This document shows, in pieces, positions 8,262-17,361 of a stretch of 64,000 nucleotides of DNA (the first letter of the stretch is position 1; each line of letters begins with the position of its first letter). The stretch spans positions 248,001-312,000 of the forward strand of contig JAXGZG010000002.1 in NCBI GenBank assembly GCA_040771825.1, written 5' to 3'. The notes below the pieces were generated by a model. The model did not search any database and was not told the DNA's origin. It saw only the letters and a list, made by a program, of their open reading frames with translations. The position numbers and the translations under genes were made by a program. Source of the DNA: JAXGZG01 sp040771825 (GTDB lineage: Bacteria > Bacillota > Sulfobacillia > Fermentithermobacillales > Fermentithermobacillaceae).

Positions 8262-10691
8262 ATGGACAAAGATTCGGCAAGAGTCATAAGCACTCTCATA
8301 GAAGACGAGATGAAGCGCTCATACATCGATTATTCCATGAGTGTCATAGTATCTCGCGCCCTGCCCGATGTTCGGGACGGATTGAAACCGGTTCAGCGCA
8401 GGATCATCTACGCCATGGACGACCTGGCTTTGAGGCACGACAAGCCTCACAAGAAATCCGCAAGGATAGTCGGCGAAACCATGGGCAAGTATCACCCCCA
8501 CGGCGAATCGGCCATTTACGACGCTTTGGTGAGGCTGGCCCAGCCTTTCAACATGCGGCACCCCTTGGTGGACGGGCACGGCAACTTTGGCTCGGTAGAC
8601 GGAGACCCTGCGGCCGCCCAGCGATATACCGAAGCCAGGCTCACTAGCATCGCTGAAGAGCTTCTGGTGGATATAGACAAGGAGACAGTGGACTGGTCGC
8701 CTAACTTCGACGAAAGTCTCAAAGAACCTGTGGTGCTTCCGTCCAGGATACCTAACCTTCTCATAAACGGTTCAGCAGGAATCGCTGTGGGCATGGCCAC
8801 CAACATTCCTCCCCACAACCTAGGCGAGGTAATCGATGCCCTGGAGGCCCTCATCGATAGGCCGGATCTCACTTCAATGGAACTGATCGAGTACATACAA
8901 GGCCCGGATTTTCCCACCGCCGGCCTTATCGTGGGCACCGAAGCTATCCGGTCCCTTTACAATACCGGCAGAGGTATTATGACTTTGCGGGCCAAGACCC
9001 GGATAGAGCAAGAGAAGAACGGCAGAGAGGTTATCTATGTAGACGAACTTCCCTACCAGGTCAACAAGTCGAGGCTTATAGAATCCATCGCCAATCTCGT
9101 TAGGGACAAGAAGATCCAGGGGATTACGGATCTCAGGGACGAGAGTGACAAGAAAGAGGGACTGCGCATTGTCATAGAGGTGCGCAGGGACGTAGAGGCG
9201 AGAGTAGTCCTGAACCAGCTCTTTAAGCACACTACCCTGCAGACGAGTTTTGGCGGAATAATGTTGGCCCTTGTTGACGGCAAGCCTCAGGTGCTTCAGC
9301 TCAAAGGGATGCTGTGGCATTACCTCATGCACCGCAAGGAAGTCATTACACGCAGAACCGCTTACGAACTGCGGAAGGCCGAGGAGCGCGCCCACATTCT
9401 GGCTGGGTTGGTCACAGCCCTAGATAATTTGGATGAAGTAATCAGCATAATCCGGTCTTCTCCTAACGGCAAGATAGCTTCAGAGAGGCTCATAGCTAGA
9501 TTCGGCCTAGACGAAGTGCAGGCTAAAGCCATTCTGGATATGCGGCTTGAGCGGTTGACTGGGCTAGAGCGGGACAAAATCCTTGACGAACGCGCAGCGC
9601 TCCTGAAAGAGATCGAGTATCTTAGGGCGGTCCTCTCTTCTGAGAGGATGGTCATGGGTATCGTCAAGAAGGAACTTAAAGACGTCCGCAAAGCCTTCGC
9701 CAATCCACGCAGGACCCAGATTATCGAGGCTGTAGACGAGGTATCCGACCTTGAACTCATTCACGAAGAGGAAGTGACTGTGCTTCTAACTGGGATGGGG
9801 TACATCAAGAGAATGCCCCTTTCGGTCTACCGCTCCCAGCGAAGAGGAGGAATGGGCGCTACGGCCATCCAGACCAGGGATGAGGACAGCGTGGACAGGG
9901 TTCTCACTGCTACCACCCGAGAGTCGCTTCTTCTGTTTACCACCCAAGGGAAATCTTACTGGCTTCGAGTATACGACATACCTGAAGCAGGTAAGCAGGC
10001 CCAAGGGGTTCTGGTCTCCAGGCTTGTGCAGTTAGCCCAAGATGAACGGGTTACGGCCCTAATCCGGGTTAAGCGCGATCCTGAAGCAGAGGGAGATTTG
10101 TTCTTTGTGACTAGGAACGGAGTGTGCAAAAGGACACCCGTTTCGGATTTCTCCACAATGAGGCGATCGGGGCTTAGGGCGATTACCCTGCGAGACGACG
10201 ACGCCCTCATTCAGGTTAGAGAAGTCACTTCCGACGACGAGTTCCTGATGGCCAGCTCCGACGGAAGGACTCTGCGGATAAGGGTCGGCGATGTGAGGGC
10301 AATGGGGCGGGAGGCGGCAGGTGTCATTGGAATGCGCTTGTCAGAAGACGATTACATCATTGGGGCCGATAGCACTTCGTCGGGAAGGTTTGTGCTTCTG
10401 GTCAGCCTAATGGGGTACGGCAAGATGACGCCGGTAGAGGAGTTTCCTCTTCACAGGAGGGGAGGGCGCGGCGTCATTGGGTTGAAAGTCAGCGACAAGA
10501 GCGGTCCTTTGGCGGTTATGCGAGTTGTGGACCCCGAGGGCGAGATCTTGCTTCTAACGGCCGAAGGAGTAGCCATCAGAACAGCGCTTTCAGAGGTTAA
10601 GGTTCTCCACCGCGCCACGCTTGGGGTTAGGCTCATGAGAATCGAGCCTCCTGACAGGCTGACGGCTTGCAGCATATTTGAAGGCGAATAA
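8262..10691 (+). CDS. gyrA: DNA gyrase subunit A
   Basis: GyrA carries the DNA cleavage and wrapping activities of gyrase. The 809-residue protein starts with a Shine-Dalgarno-supported ATG (AGGAGGACC). It contains VIVSRALPDVRDGLKPVQRR, the quinolone-region GKYHPHGESAIYDALVR, and the catalytic tyrosine in AAAQRYTEARL (about residue 125). The C-terminal beta-pinwheel carries the GyrA-box sequence QRRGGMG (about 525), which distinguishes gyrase from topoisomerase IV. Its 3' end lies 13 bases before the archease start. Confidence 0.98.
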   Translation: MDKDSARVISTLIEDEMKRSYIDYSMSVIVSRALPDVRDGLKPVQRRIIYAMDDLALRHDKPHKKSARIVGETMGKYHPHGESAIYDALVRLAQPFNMRHPLVDGHGNFGSVDGDPAAAQRYTEARLTSIAEELLVDIDKETVDWSPNFDESLKEPVVLPSRIPNLLINGSAGIAVGMATNIPPHNLGEVIDALEALIDRPDLTSMELIEYIQGPDFPTAGLIVGTEAIRSLYNTGRGIMTLRAKTRIEQEKNGREVIYVDELPYQVNKSRLIESIANLVRDKKIQGITDLRDESDKKEGLRIVIEVRRDVEARVVLNQLFKHTTLQTSFGGIMLALVDGKPQVLQLKGMLWHYLMHRKEVITRRTAYELRKAEERAHILAGLVTALDNLDEVISIIRSSPNGKIASERLIARFGLDEVQAKAILDMRLERLTGLERDKILDERAALLKEIEYLRAVLSSERMVMGIVKKELKDVRKAFANPRRTQIIEAVDEVSDLELIHEEEVTVLLTGMGYIKRMPLSVYRSQRRGGMGATAIQTRDEDSVDRVLTATTRESLLLFTTQGKSYWLRVYDIPEAGKQAQGVLVSRLVQLAQDERVTALIRVKRDPEAEGDLFFVTRNGVCKRTPVSDFSTMRRSGLRAITLRDDDALIQVREVTSDDEFLMASSDGRTLRIRVGDVRAMGREAAGVIGMRLSEDDYIIGADSTSSGRFVLLVSLMGYGKMTPVEEFPLHRRGGRGVIGLKVSDKSGPLAVMRVVDPEGEILLLTAEGVAIRTALSEVKVLHRATLGVRLMRIEPPDRLTACSIFEGE

Positions 10692-10704
10692 CAGGACAGA
10701 AGTT

Positions 10705-11148
10705 GTGGGCGGCTTTGAATGGCTCGAACATACCTCGGACGTAAGGATAAGGGCCTGGGGATCTGACCTGGACGAGACTATTGGTCAAGTCAGCCAGGCC
10801 CTATGGTGTCTTGTGGCAAATCCAGACGATGTTCTGGCTGAAATGGACTTCGGTGTCACGGTCACAGCACAAGACCGCGAAGAACTGGTGGTAAATGTCC
10901 TTAACGAGCAGATTCTGCTTATGGACTCCCAAGGGCTTGTTGCCAAGGAAGTCCTTTCTGTCATAACAGTGTTTTCTGGGGCTTGTGGCGTGGGTGAAGC
11001 CGCTGCCGGTAAGTTTAGAGCAGAAGTGGCCCTGCGGGGTTGTCCGGTCTCTTCCATGGCGGCCCCCCTGTGGCGATACCCCAAGGCTGCAACCTACCAC
11101 GATCTAACCGTAACTGACAGAGAGATCGCCGTCACATTGGACATCTAG
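10705..11148 (+). CDS. Archease, RtcB activator
   Basis: Archease promotes guanylylation and turnover of the RNA ligase RtcB. The protein (about 147 residues) begins GGFEWLEHTSDVRIRAWG, matching the family's EHTaDigi.a.G signature. It ends with the usual metal-site region (PLWRYPKAATYHDLTV, then an acidic C-terminal end). GTG at 10705 with AGGA upstream is preferred; an in-frame TTG at 10678 would overlap gyrA. The next gene is rtcB, the expected partner, 19 bases downstream, so the pair is very likely functional. Confidence 0.92.
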   Translation: MGGFEWLEHTSDVRIRAWGSDLDETIGQVSQALWCLVANPDDVLAEMDFGVTVTAQDREELVVNVLNEQILLMDSQGLVAKEVLSVITVFSGACGVGEAAAGKFRAEVALRGCPVSSMAAPLWRYPKAATYHDLTVTDREIAVTLDI

Positions 11149-11167
11149 TATTAGAGGAGGATGCCTT

Positions 11168-12622
11168 GTGTCTCGCGAGACCTTTCTGCCTGGCCTAGAG
11201 CGCCGGGGCGACTGTCACTATATCATTCCTGCAGAAGGGCGGATGTTGGTTCCTGGCAGGATATTCGGCAGTCACCATATCCTGCAAGAACAGATAGGGT
11301 CAAAAGCCTTCCAGCAGGTCAAGAACGTGGCCTGCCTGCCAGGGATAGTTGAGGCTTCCATGGCCATGCCTGATATCCACGAGGGCTACGGATTTCCCAT
11401 CGGCGGGGTGGCGGCCATGGATTTCGCCCAAGGCGTTATAACCCCCGGGGGCATAGGTTACGACATCAACTGCGGCGTAAGGGTCATGGTGACCGAGATC
11501 AGCAAAGAGGAAATGGAAGGGAAGATTCAGGCGCTGGTTGACTCCCTCTTCAGGCTGATTCCCGCAGGTGTGGGCAAAGAAGGGCCCATTAAGCTGAACC
11601 GCAAGGAGATTGACCAAGTGCTGGCTAGGGGAGCGGCGTGGGCTGTTGAGCAGGGATACGGATTCCCAGAAGACCTCCTTCGCTCCGAGGAGAACGGCGC
11701 TATGGCGGGCGCCGAGCCGTCGGCCGTGTCAGAAAGGGCTTTTCAGCGGGGCAAAAATGAACTAGGGACGCTAGGGTCGGGCAATCACTTTGTGGAGGTC
11801 GGGTACGTAGAGAGGGTCTACGATCAACCGGCCGCGTCGGCCTATGGCATTTGGCCTGATCAGGTGGTCATGTGGGTTCACTCAGGGTCTCGCGGCTTGG
11901 GCCATCAGGTTTGCTCCGACTACATAGGGGTAATGCGCCGGGCGGCCGTGACCTACGGAACAGTTCAGCCTGATAGGCAACTGGACTCTGCGCCCATCTC
12001 CTCGCCTGAAGGCCAAACGTACTTCAGAGCCATGGCTGCCGCTTCTAACTACGCTTGGGCCAACCGTCAGATCCTGTCTCACTATGTACGGGAAGCCGTC
12101 GGTGAGGTGCTGGGGAAAAGCGTCACCCAAATCGGTCTCAGGCTGGTTTACGATGTTGCCCACAACATCGGCAAAATCGAAAAGCACAACATAGACGGCG
12201 TCCTTAGGAAAGTCTTGGTGCACCGAAAGGGGGCCACCCGCGCTTTTGGGCCGGGTTCTCCTGACATTCCTAGAGAGTACAGAGAAGTGGGGCAGCCCGT
12301 GCTCGTACCGGGAGATATGGGAAGAGCGTCGTGGGTATTGGCGGGCACGGCGGCCTCGCCGGCACTCTCGTTTTGTTCCGCCTGTCACGGCGCCGGGCGC
12401 GCCATGTCTAGAACCTCGGCTAAGAAGGCAGTATCGGTGGATGATCTGAAGCGGGACCTTCTGTCCATGGGCGTGGTTGTAAGGTCTACCACAGTAAAAG
12501 GACTGGTGGAAGAAGCTCCTTTGGCATACAAGGACGTGGATGAGGTGGTGGACTCTACGGTTAGGGCAGGGCTCGGGCGCAAGGTCGCAAGGCTCCGGCC
12601 CCTTGGCGTCATCAAAGGATGA
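11168..12622 (+). CDS. rtcB: RNA-splicing ligase RtcB
   Basis: RtcB joins RNA 2',3'-cyclic phosphate or 3'-phosphate ends to 5'-OH ends using GTP and Mn2+. At 484 residues it is full length. Visible motifs are MPDIHEGYGFPIGGVAAMD, GGIGYDINCGVRVM (metal-binding Cys), GSGNHFVEV, HSGSRGLGHQ, and the nucleophile His in SACHGAGRAMSR (about residue 410). The GTG start follows GAGGAGG. Adjacent archease supports an active RNA-repair or splicing pair; no substrate is evident nearby. Confidence 0.96.
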   Translation: MSRETFLPGLERRGDCHYIIPAEGRMLVPGRIFGSHHILQEQIGSKAFQQVKNVACLPGIVEASMAMPDIHEGYGFPIGGVAAMDFAQGVITPGGIGYDINCGVRVMVTEISKEEMEGKIQALVDSLFRLIPAGVGKEGPIKLNRKEIDQVLARGAAWAVEQGYGFPEDLLRSEENGAMAGAEPSAVSERAFQRGKNELGTLGSGNHFVEVGYVERVYDQPAASAYGIWPDQVVMWVHSGSRGLGHQVCSDYIGVMRRAAVTYGTVQPDRQLDSAPISSPEGQTYFRAMAAASNYAWANRQILSHYVREAVGEVLGKSVTQIGLRLVYDVAHNIGKIEKHNIDGVLRKVLVHRKGATRAFGPGSPDIPREYREVGQPVLVPGDMGRASWVLAGTAASPALSFCSACHGAGRAMSRTSAKKAVSVDDLKRDLLSMGVVVRSTTVKGLVEEAPLAYKDVDEVVDSTVRAGLGRKVARLRPLGVIKG

Positions 12623-12682
12623 CTTACGGCCGAGATACTATGGCGAGAAAAAGGGAGGGAAGCCGCATCGGCGGCAGTTACC

Positions 12683-13483
12683 ATGAATGAAAGAGCGAGC
12701 ATCGCCGTGGTAGGCGGTACCGGGTTTTACAGTTTCCTGGACAACGTCACTGAGGTCAAGGTAGACACACCTTTTGGGCCGCCCAGCGATCTGATTTCTT
12801 TGGGAACGCTAGGCGACGTTCAGGTGGCTTTCCTGCCCAGGCACGGCAGGCATCATCAGTTTCCCCCCCACACGCTAAACTACAGAGCAAACATGTGGGC
12901 CCTAAAGGAACTTGGAGTCACTAGAGTCCTAGGTCCCTGCGCTGCAGGAAGTCTGCAGCCTGGCGTTAAACCAGGGGATTTTGTCATCTGCGATCAGTTC
13001 GTTGACAGGACTACGGGGCGTAAGGATACCTACTACGACGGCCCTAGGGCGGTTCACATGAGCTCGGCAGAGCCGTATTGCCCGGAAATGCGCCGGGTCG
13101 CTCTGGCTGTTGCCCGGGAACTGGGCGTAAGTTGCCATAATGAGGGCACCATGGTTGTTATACAGGGCCCTAGGTTTTCTACCAAAGCCGAATCAAGGTG
13201 GTTTTCGGCTCAAGGGTGGAAAGTCATCAACATGACAGGCTATCCTGAAGTGATATTGGCCAGAGAGCTAGGCATGTGCTATCTAAACGTATCCCTCATA
13301 ACCGACTACGACGCTGGCATAGAGGGGAGGCCGGACGTCCTCCCGGTTACACAAGACGAAGTGGTGCGAGTGTTCACAGAGCATAACGAAGTACTGAAGA
13401 AGATGATGGCCAGGATCATAGAAACGGTCCCCAGCACAAGAACTTGTTCTTGTGAGGCGGATCTCAAGAAGGCCACACCGTAG
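12683..13483 (+). CDS. mtnP: S-methyl-5'-thioadenosine phosphorylase
   Basis: This enzyme cleaves 5'-methylthioadenosine with phosphate to adenine and 5-methylthioribose-1-phosphate. The 266-residue protein has the PNP/MTAP fold markers: VVGGTGFYSF at the start, PRHGRHHQFPPHTLNYRAN (about 52-70), EGTMVVIQGPRFSTKAES (about 153-170) and NMTGYPEVILARELG. ITDYDAG matches MTA phosphorylases better than guanosine-type PNPs. The product is the substrate of MtnA, encoded immediately downstream, so the two form the start of methionine salvage. C-terminal Cys residues (CSC) are seen, as in thermostable homologues. Confidence 0.92.
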   Translation: MNERASIAVVGGTGFYSFLDNVTEVKVDTPFGPPSDLISLGTLGDVQVAFLPRHGRHHQFPPHTLNYRANMWALKELGVTRVLGPCAAGSLQPGVKPGDFVICDQFVDRTTGRKDTYYDGPRAVHMSSAEPYCPEMRRVALAVARELGVSCHNEGTMVVIQGPRFSTKAESRWFSAQGWKVINMTGYPEVILARELGMCYLNVSLITDYDAGIEGRPDVLPVTQDEVVRVFTEHNEVLKKMMARIIETVPSTRTCSCEADLKKATP

Positions 13484-13498
13484 ATCGAGGTGAACTGC

Positions 13499-14566
13499 AT
13501 GGTCCAAGCGGTGATATGGAAGGGAGACAAGGTACTTCTCCTAGATCAGAGGCTTCTCCCGGAACGAGTCGAGTACGTAGAGTGCGTGGATTTTCGAGAG
13601 GTTGCGGCGGGGATCAGAGATATGGTAGTGAGAGGGGCGCCTGCCATCGGCATAGCGGGAGGGTACGGGGTAGCCTTGAGCGTTGCCGATGTAGAGCGCG
13701 GTTTGGCCCCTAGCGGCGCCACTGGCTTGGCAGATTACGTAACCACGGCTGCGCGCCATGTAGCCTCGGCTCGTCCAACAGCCGTCAACCTCCAATGGGC
13801 AGTGGACAGGGTGCTGGCAGCGACGCTGAAGGCTTCAGAGAATGAGGGTGTCGGCAGCGCATCTTGGGCCGCCCAGCGTGAAGCGGCGGCCATAGAGGAA
13901 GAGGATGTCAAGGTCAACCGGGCAATAGGAGCCCATGGAGCCCAGTTGGTGAAGCCCGGGTCGCGGATTCTCACTCACTGTAACGCTGGGGCTTTGGCCA
14001 CAGGGGGCTATGGCACGGCATTGGGCGTAGTGAGAAAGGCCTGGGAGGAAGGCAAAGTCTCTATGGTCTATGCCGATGAAACTAGGCCTTATCTGCAGGG
14101 TGCCAGGCTTACGGCCTGGGAGCTGCTTCAAGACGGCATGGACGTGACGGTTATCGTGGACAGCGCCGCAGGTTACCTCATTTCTCAAGGAAAAGTTGAT
14201 TTCATTGTGGTGGGCGCCGATAGAGTGGCCCGAAACGGCGACGTCGCCAACAAAATCGGCACATATACCCTTGCGTGCCTAGCCCAAAGACACCATGTTC
14301 CTTTCTACGTGGCATCGCCCATATCCACTTTTGACCTAACCCTAGAAACCGGCGACCGTATCCCTGTGGAAGAGCGGGACGAGAAGGAAGTGCTTACCCT
14401 TCTGGGCAAGGTTGTAGCGCCCGTAGGAGCTAGGGCCTTCAACCCGGCGTTTGATATTACGCCCGCTTCTTTGATCTGTGGCATAATCACCGAGAAGGGT
14501 GTCATTCACGAACCCATGGCAGAAAACATCCAAAAAATCGTACTAGGGGATGGTATGCGTGCTTGA
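13499..14566 (+). CDS. mtnA: Methylthioribose-1-phosphate isomerase
   Basis: MtnA converts 5-methylthioribose-1-phosphate to methylthioribulose-1-phosphate. Family motifs include RDMVVRGAPAIGIAGGYG (about 40-57), NLQWAVDRV, ILTHCNAGALATGGYGTALG with the catalytic Cys, DETRPYLQGARLTAWEL, and VGADRVARNGDVANKIGTY with the catalytic Asp. ATG at 13499 has GAGGTG about 6 bases upstream; an in-frame GTG at 13490 is less likely. No later salvage genes (mtnBCDKWX) are present, so the pathway may be partial or continue elsewhere. It overlaps serS by 8 bases. Confidence 0.95.
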   Translation: MVQAVIWKGDKVLLLDQRLLPERVEYVECVDFREVAAGIRDMVVRGAPAIGIAGGYGVALSVADVERGLAPSGATGLADYVTTAARHVASARPTAVNLQWAVDRVLAATLKASENEGVGSASWAAQREAAAIEEEDVKVNRAIGAHGAQLVKPGSRILTHCNAGALATGGYGTALGVVRKAWEEGKVSMVYADETRPYLQGARLTAWELLQDGMDVTVIVDSAAGYLISQGKVDFIVVGADRVARNGDVANKIGTYTLACLAQRHHVPFYVASPISTFDLTLETGDRIPVEERDEKEVLTLLGKVVAPVGARAFNPAFDITPASLICGIITEKGVIHEPMAENIQKIVLGDGMRA

Positions 14567-15833
14567 CATTAGGATCATCCGGCAAGATCCGGACAGGATT
14601 TCCTTGGCCCTGAGGAACAGGAATAGCGATTTCGACATATCTGCGGTCTTGCGCCTTGATGAGGACGTGAGAAAGAGGAAGGCAGAGGTAGAGAGTCTTC
14701 GAGCCCAAAGGAACGAAATAGCCGCAAGGATAGCAAAGGCCAAAAGAGAGGGCACCGATGTGGCTCATGACGTTTCCCTAGGGGCTAACGTCGCCCGGGA
14801 GCTTTCAGCCGTTGAAGCTGATTTGGTGGCCGAGGAAGAGCGGTTAGCGGGTCTTTTGGCCCTAATCCCCAACATACCGCACCTGTCTGTGCCTGTGGGG
14901 AAGGACGATAGCGCCAATCAAGAGATCAAGCGGTGGGGAGAAGTGAGGCAGTTTTCCTTTGAGCCGTTGCCTCACTGGGAGATAGGTGCAAGGCTCGGGA
15001 TTTTGGATATGGACCGGGCTTCTAGGATGTCAGGCAGCCGGTTCGCCCTGCTTAAGGGTCTAGGTGCGCGGCTTGAAAGAGCACTGGTCAACTTTATGCT
15101 GGACCTTCACGTCAAAGAACAGGGCTACACCGAGATTTTCCCGCCTCTCATGGTCAACGATAAGTCCATGTTCGGAACGGGCCAATTGCCCAAGTTCAAA
15201 GAAGACATGTTCAAGATCGAGGGTCAGGAGATGTACCTGATTCCCACGGCCGAAGTGCCGGTGACCAATATTCACCGCGAGGAGGTATTGTCCGGGGATG
15301 TTCTTCCCGTCAAGTATGTTGCCTATACCCCGTGTTTTAGGGCCGAGGCGGGGTCAGCGGGGAAGGACACCCGCGGACTTATTCGCAATCACCAGTTCAA
15401 CAAGGTTGAGTTAGTGTGCTTGAGCTTGCCCGAGACATCCTATGACGCGCTGGAAGGGTTGACCTCTGATGCGGAAGCCGTTCTTGAGCGGCTTGGGATT
15501 CCTTACCGGAGGGTAGCGCTTTCCACCGGGGATCTTGGGTTTTCGTCAGCAAAGACTTTCGATTTAGAGGCCTGGCTACCAAGCTATAATGCGTATCGAG
15601 AGATTTCCTCGTGTTCCAACTTCGAGGATTTCCAGGCTAGGCGAGCGGGCATCAGGTTCAAGCGAGACGTCAAGGCCAAGCCTGAATTTGCCCATACTCT
15701 GAACGGCTCGGGCGTGGCTGTGGGCCGCACGTGGGCAACCATGGTGGAGAACTATCAGAATGCGGACGGGACTGTGACAGTGCCAGATGCCTTGGTGCCA
15801 TACATGGACGGGGTCACGGTCATCGGCAAGTAA
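14559..15833 (+). CDS. serS: Seryl-tRNA synthetase
   Basis: SerS charges tRNA-Ser. GTG at 14559 gives the canonical MLDIRIIR start and has AGGGG upstream; an in-frame ATG at 14550 is an alternative. The 424-residue protein has the N-terminal coiled-coil arm (about 28-105, rich in Lys, Glu and Ala), motif 2 CFRAEAGSAGKDTRGLIR (about 265) and motif 3 GSGVAVGRTWATMVENYQ (about 385). It starts inside the end of mtnA, so it is translated from the same mRNA. No T-box precedes it, although such leaders are common for serS in Firmicutes. Confidence 0.97.
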   Translation: MLDIRIIRQDPDRISLALRNRNSDFDISAVLRLDEDVRKRKAEVESLRAQRNEIAARIAKAKREGTDVAHDVSLGANVARELSAVEADLVAEEERLAGLLALIPNIPHLSVPVGKDDSANQEIKRWGEVRQFSFEPLPHWEIGARLGILDMDRASRMSGSRFALLKGLGARLERALVNFMLDLHVKEQGYTEIFPPLMVNDKSMFGTGQLPKFKEDMFKIEGQEMYLIPTAEVPVTNIHREEVLSGDVLPVKYVAYTPCFRAEAGSAGKDTRGLIRNHQFNKVELVCLSLPETSYDALEGLTSDAEAVLERLGIPYRRVALSTGDLGFSSAKTFDLEAWLPSYNAYREISSCSNFEDFQARRAGIRFKRDVKAKPEFAHTLNGSGVAVGRTWATMVENYQNADGTVTVPDALVPYMDGVTVIGK

Positions 15834-15851
15834 CAGGCAAGTACGTGAATC

Positions 15852-16271
15852 ATGCTTAGGAAGACGCGGTTTGTTGACTCGGGGTGGCGGCTTACCATCC
15901 CCAAGGACATGCGCACCCAGCTTGGCTGGGACAAGGATACCCTGGTTTGCGTCAGTTGGGACGGACGGAGGGTGCACATCCGCCACCCTCTACGGTGCCG
16001 GGTATGTTCCGATCTGACTAGGCTTGGCGCCCTTGGGAAGATCGTCATTCCTCCCAGGGTGCGGGCAGAGGCTCAGGTATATCGCGGCCAAATCCTCTCC
16101 TTGGATATCGTGGGCGACGAAGTGATCGTCACGCCCGAAGGGCTCCAGGTTAGATGCCAGGCTTGCGGGTCCGAGATGGATGTGAAAGAGGTTCTTCCCA
16201 ACGTTCACCTCTGCAGGCGATGTCGCGAGGCCATTGACCAGGTTGCCCTCGGGGGAGCGGCTCTCAGATAG
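15852..16271 (+). CDS. Double AbrB-domain protein with zinc ribbon, copy 1
   Basis: The 139-residue protein has two SpoVT/AbrB-like swapped-hairpin motifs in tandem: residues about 4-45 (DSGWRLTIPKDMRTQLGW) and about 55-98 (ALGKIVIPPRVRAEAQV). A C-terminal CxxC...CxxC ribbon follows (CQACG...LCRRCREAI, about 103-130). AbrB-type domains bind DNA as dimers; AbrB and SpoVT control transition-state and sporulation genes. Two domains in one chain would give an intramolecular dimer. The next gene is a diverged paralogue with the same layout. The targets are unknown. Confidence 0.75.
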   Translation: MLRKTRFVDSGWRLTIPKDMRTQLGWDKDTLVCVSWDGRRVHIRHPLRCRVCSDLTRLGALGKIVIPPRVRAEAQVYRGQILSLDIVGDEVIVTPEGLQVRCQACGSEMDVKEVLPNVHLCRRCREAIDQVALGGAALR

Positions 16272-16318
16272 AGATTAGTGGGGTTCCATGAGTCTGCTCG
16301 TGGGTATTGGGAGGAATA

Positions 16319-16804
16319 TTGGAGGATTGGAGGCCGGCAAAAGTGGCAACACAGCCTATGGACTCAAAGCAGTATGTATGTACGTTGACTGCGGGATGGC
16401 GGATCACTATCCCGTCTGTACCTAGAAGGTCCCGAGGTTGGCGCGAGGGATCTACCCTAGCAGCTAGGGTGGCGGATAACGAGCTTTTCTTGAGGGTCTC
16501 CGAGGGCGACGTCCAAGGGGATAATGAAGCGCCTTGCTATCTTGGGTCCGGAGGCAAGGTTGTCATTCCGGCCCCGTTGCGTTCCTTGCTTGGCTGGAAC
16601 GTTGGCAGGAAGCTGGCCGTATCCGCCGCGGGAAGCGCTCTCAGGATATCTCCATGTTGTCACGAGAGACAGTGCAGATCCTGCGGGTCCCCTAAGAACG
16701 TCAAGGAGATCATCCAGGGTCTTTACTTGTGCTCACACTGCTGGTCGGATTATGTGGTCTTAGCCCGCCAGCGGGCTAGGACAAGGCGAACGCAGGGGAA
16801 GTAG
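16319..16804 (+). CDS. Double AbrB-domain protein with zinc ribbon, copy 2
   Basis: Same architecture as the preceding gene. First AbrB-like motif about residues 22-60 (LTAGWRITIPSVPRRSRGW), second about 78-115 (GSGGKVVIPAPLRSLLGW), then a zinc-ribbon tail (CRSCGSPKNVKEI...LCSHCWSDYV, about 122-147) and a basic end. The copies are clearly homologous but diverged, so this is an old duplication. TTG at 16319 is preferred because GGGAGG lies about 5 bases upstream; ATG at 16358 would give a start more like that of copy 1. Probably a transcription regulator. Confidence 0.7.
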   Translation: MEDWRPAKVATQPMDSKQYVCTLTAGWRITIPSVPRRSRGWREGSTLAARVADNELFLRVSEGDVQGDNEAPCYLGSGGKVVIPAPLRSLLGWNVGRKLAVSAAGSALRISPCCHERQCRSCGSPKNVKEIIQGLYLCSHCWSDYVVLARQRARTRRTQGK

Positions 16805-16867
16805 GGGCCGACTCCCGGGCCGTAGGAGGTAGGAAAACCTCTTGTGGAGTGAGGGTTACCTAGCTAG

Positions 16868-16896
16868 TTGCATTGGAGGATATCCACAGGTATAAT
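16868..16896 (+). promoter_or_regulatory. Promoter of tRNA-Gly/tRNA-Thr
   Basis: TTGCAT (16868-16873), a 17-base spacer and a perfect TATAAT (16891-16896), ending 14 bases before the first tRNA. Confidence 0.8.
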
Positions 16897-16910
16897 TTAA
16901 ACTGTAGCGA

Positions 16911-16985
16911 GCGGGAGTAGTTTAGTGGTAGAATGTCGGCTTCCCAAGCCGAAGGCCGCGGGTTCGAACCCCGTCTCCCGCTCCA
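16911..16985 (+). tRNA. tRNA-Gly (anticodon CCC)
   Basis: A full cloverleaf. The acceptor GCGGGAG pairs with CTCCCGC. The anticodon stem TCGGC/GCCGA carries loop TTCCCAA, so the anticodon is CCC, reading GGG. The T arm is GCGGGTTCGAACCCCGT. Discriminator T and CCA are encoded. Confidence 0.95.
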
Positions 16986-17013
16986 TGTTATTTTCAGACC
17001 TGTGATGCGGTAA

Positions 17014-17088
17014 GCCGGCGTAGCTCAGTGGCAGAGCAACGGTTTCGTAAACCGTAGGTCGTGGGTTCGACCCCCACTGCCGGCTCCA
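17014..17088 (+). tRNA. tRNA-Thr (anticodon CGT)
   Basis: A full cloverleaf. The acceptor GCCGGCG pairs with the 3' strand TGCCGGC. The anticodon stem ACGGT/ACCGT carries loop TTCGTAA, so the anticodon is CGT, reading ACG. CCA is encoded. It lies 28 bases after tRNA-Gly and probably shares its promoter. The following 273 bases up to the D-aminoacylase stop hold no gene I can support. Confidence 0.95.
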
Positions 17089-17361
17089 TTCATCTCCCAA
17101 GCAAGCATCGCAATCCACGTGGAAACGCCCCACCAAACGGTACTATGAGAAAGATCATACCCCTTTCGGCGACTGTTGCTCGCAGAGGCACAGAATCCAC
17201 TCCAGAATGCCTTCAAGACCTATGCGCCTTGAATAGACCAAGACGTCTCCGTGTAGTCGATCCGTTATCTATCGTGGCCCTTACATCAGGGATCTCCACG
17301 GGGAACGCAGGGCACATTGTCCCCCCTGCGTCCCCCGAGTTCACTGGACCAGTACCTATCT

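Noticed and set aside
17305..17331. ACGCAGGG...CCCCTGCGT hairpin as terminator of the D-aminoacylase gene
   Set aside because: There is no T-run on the minus strand, so it was not listed as a terminator.
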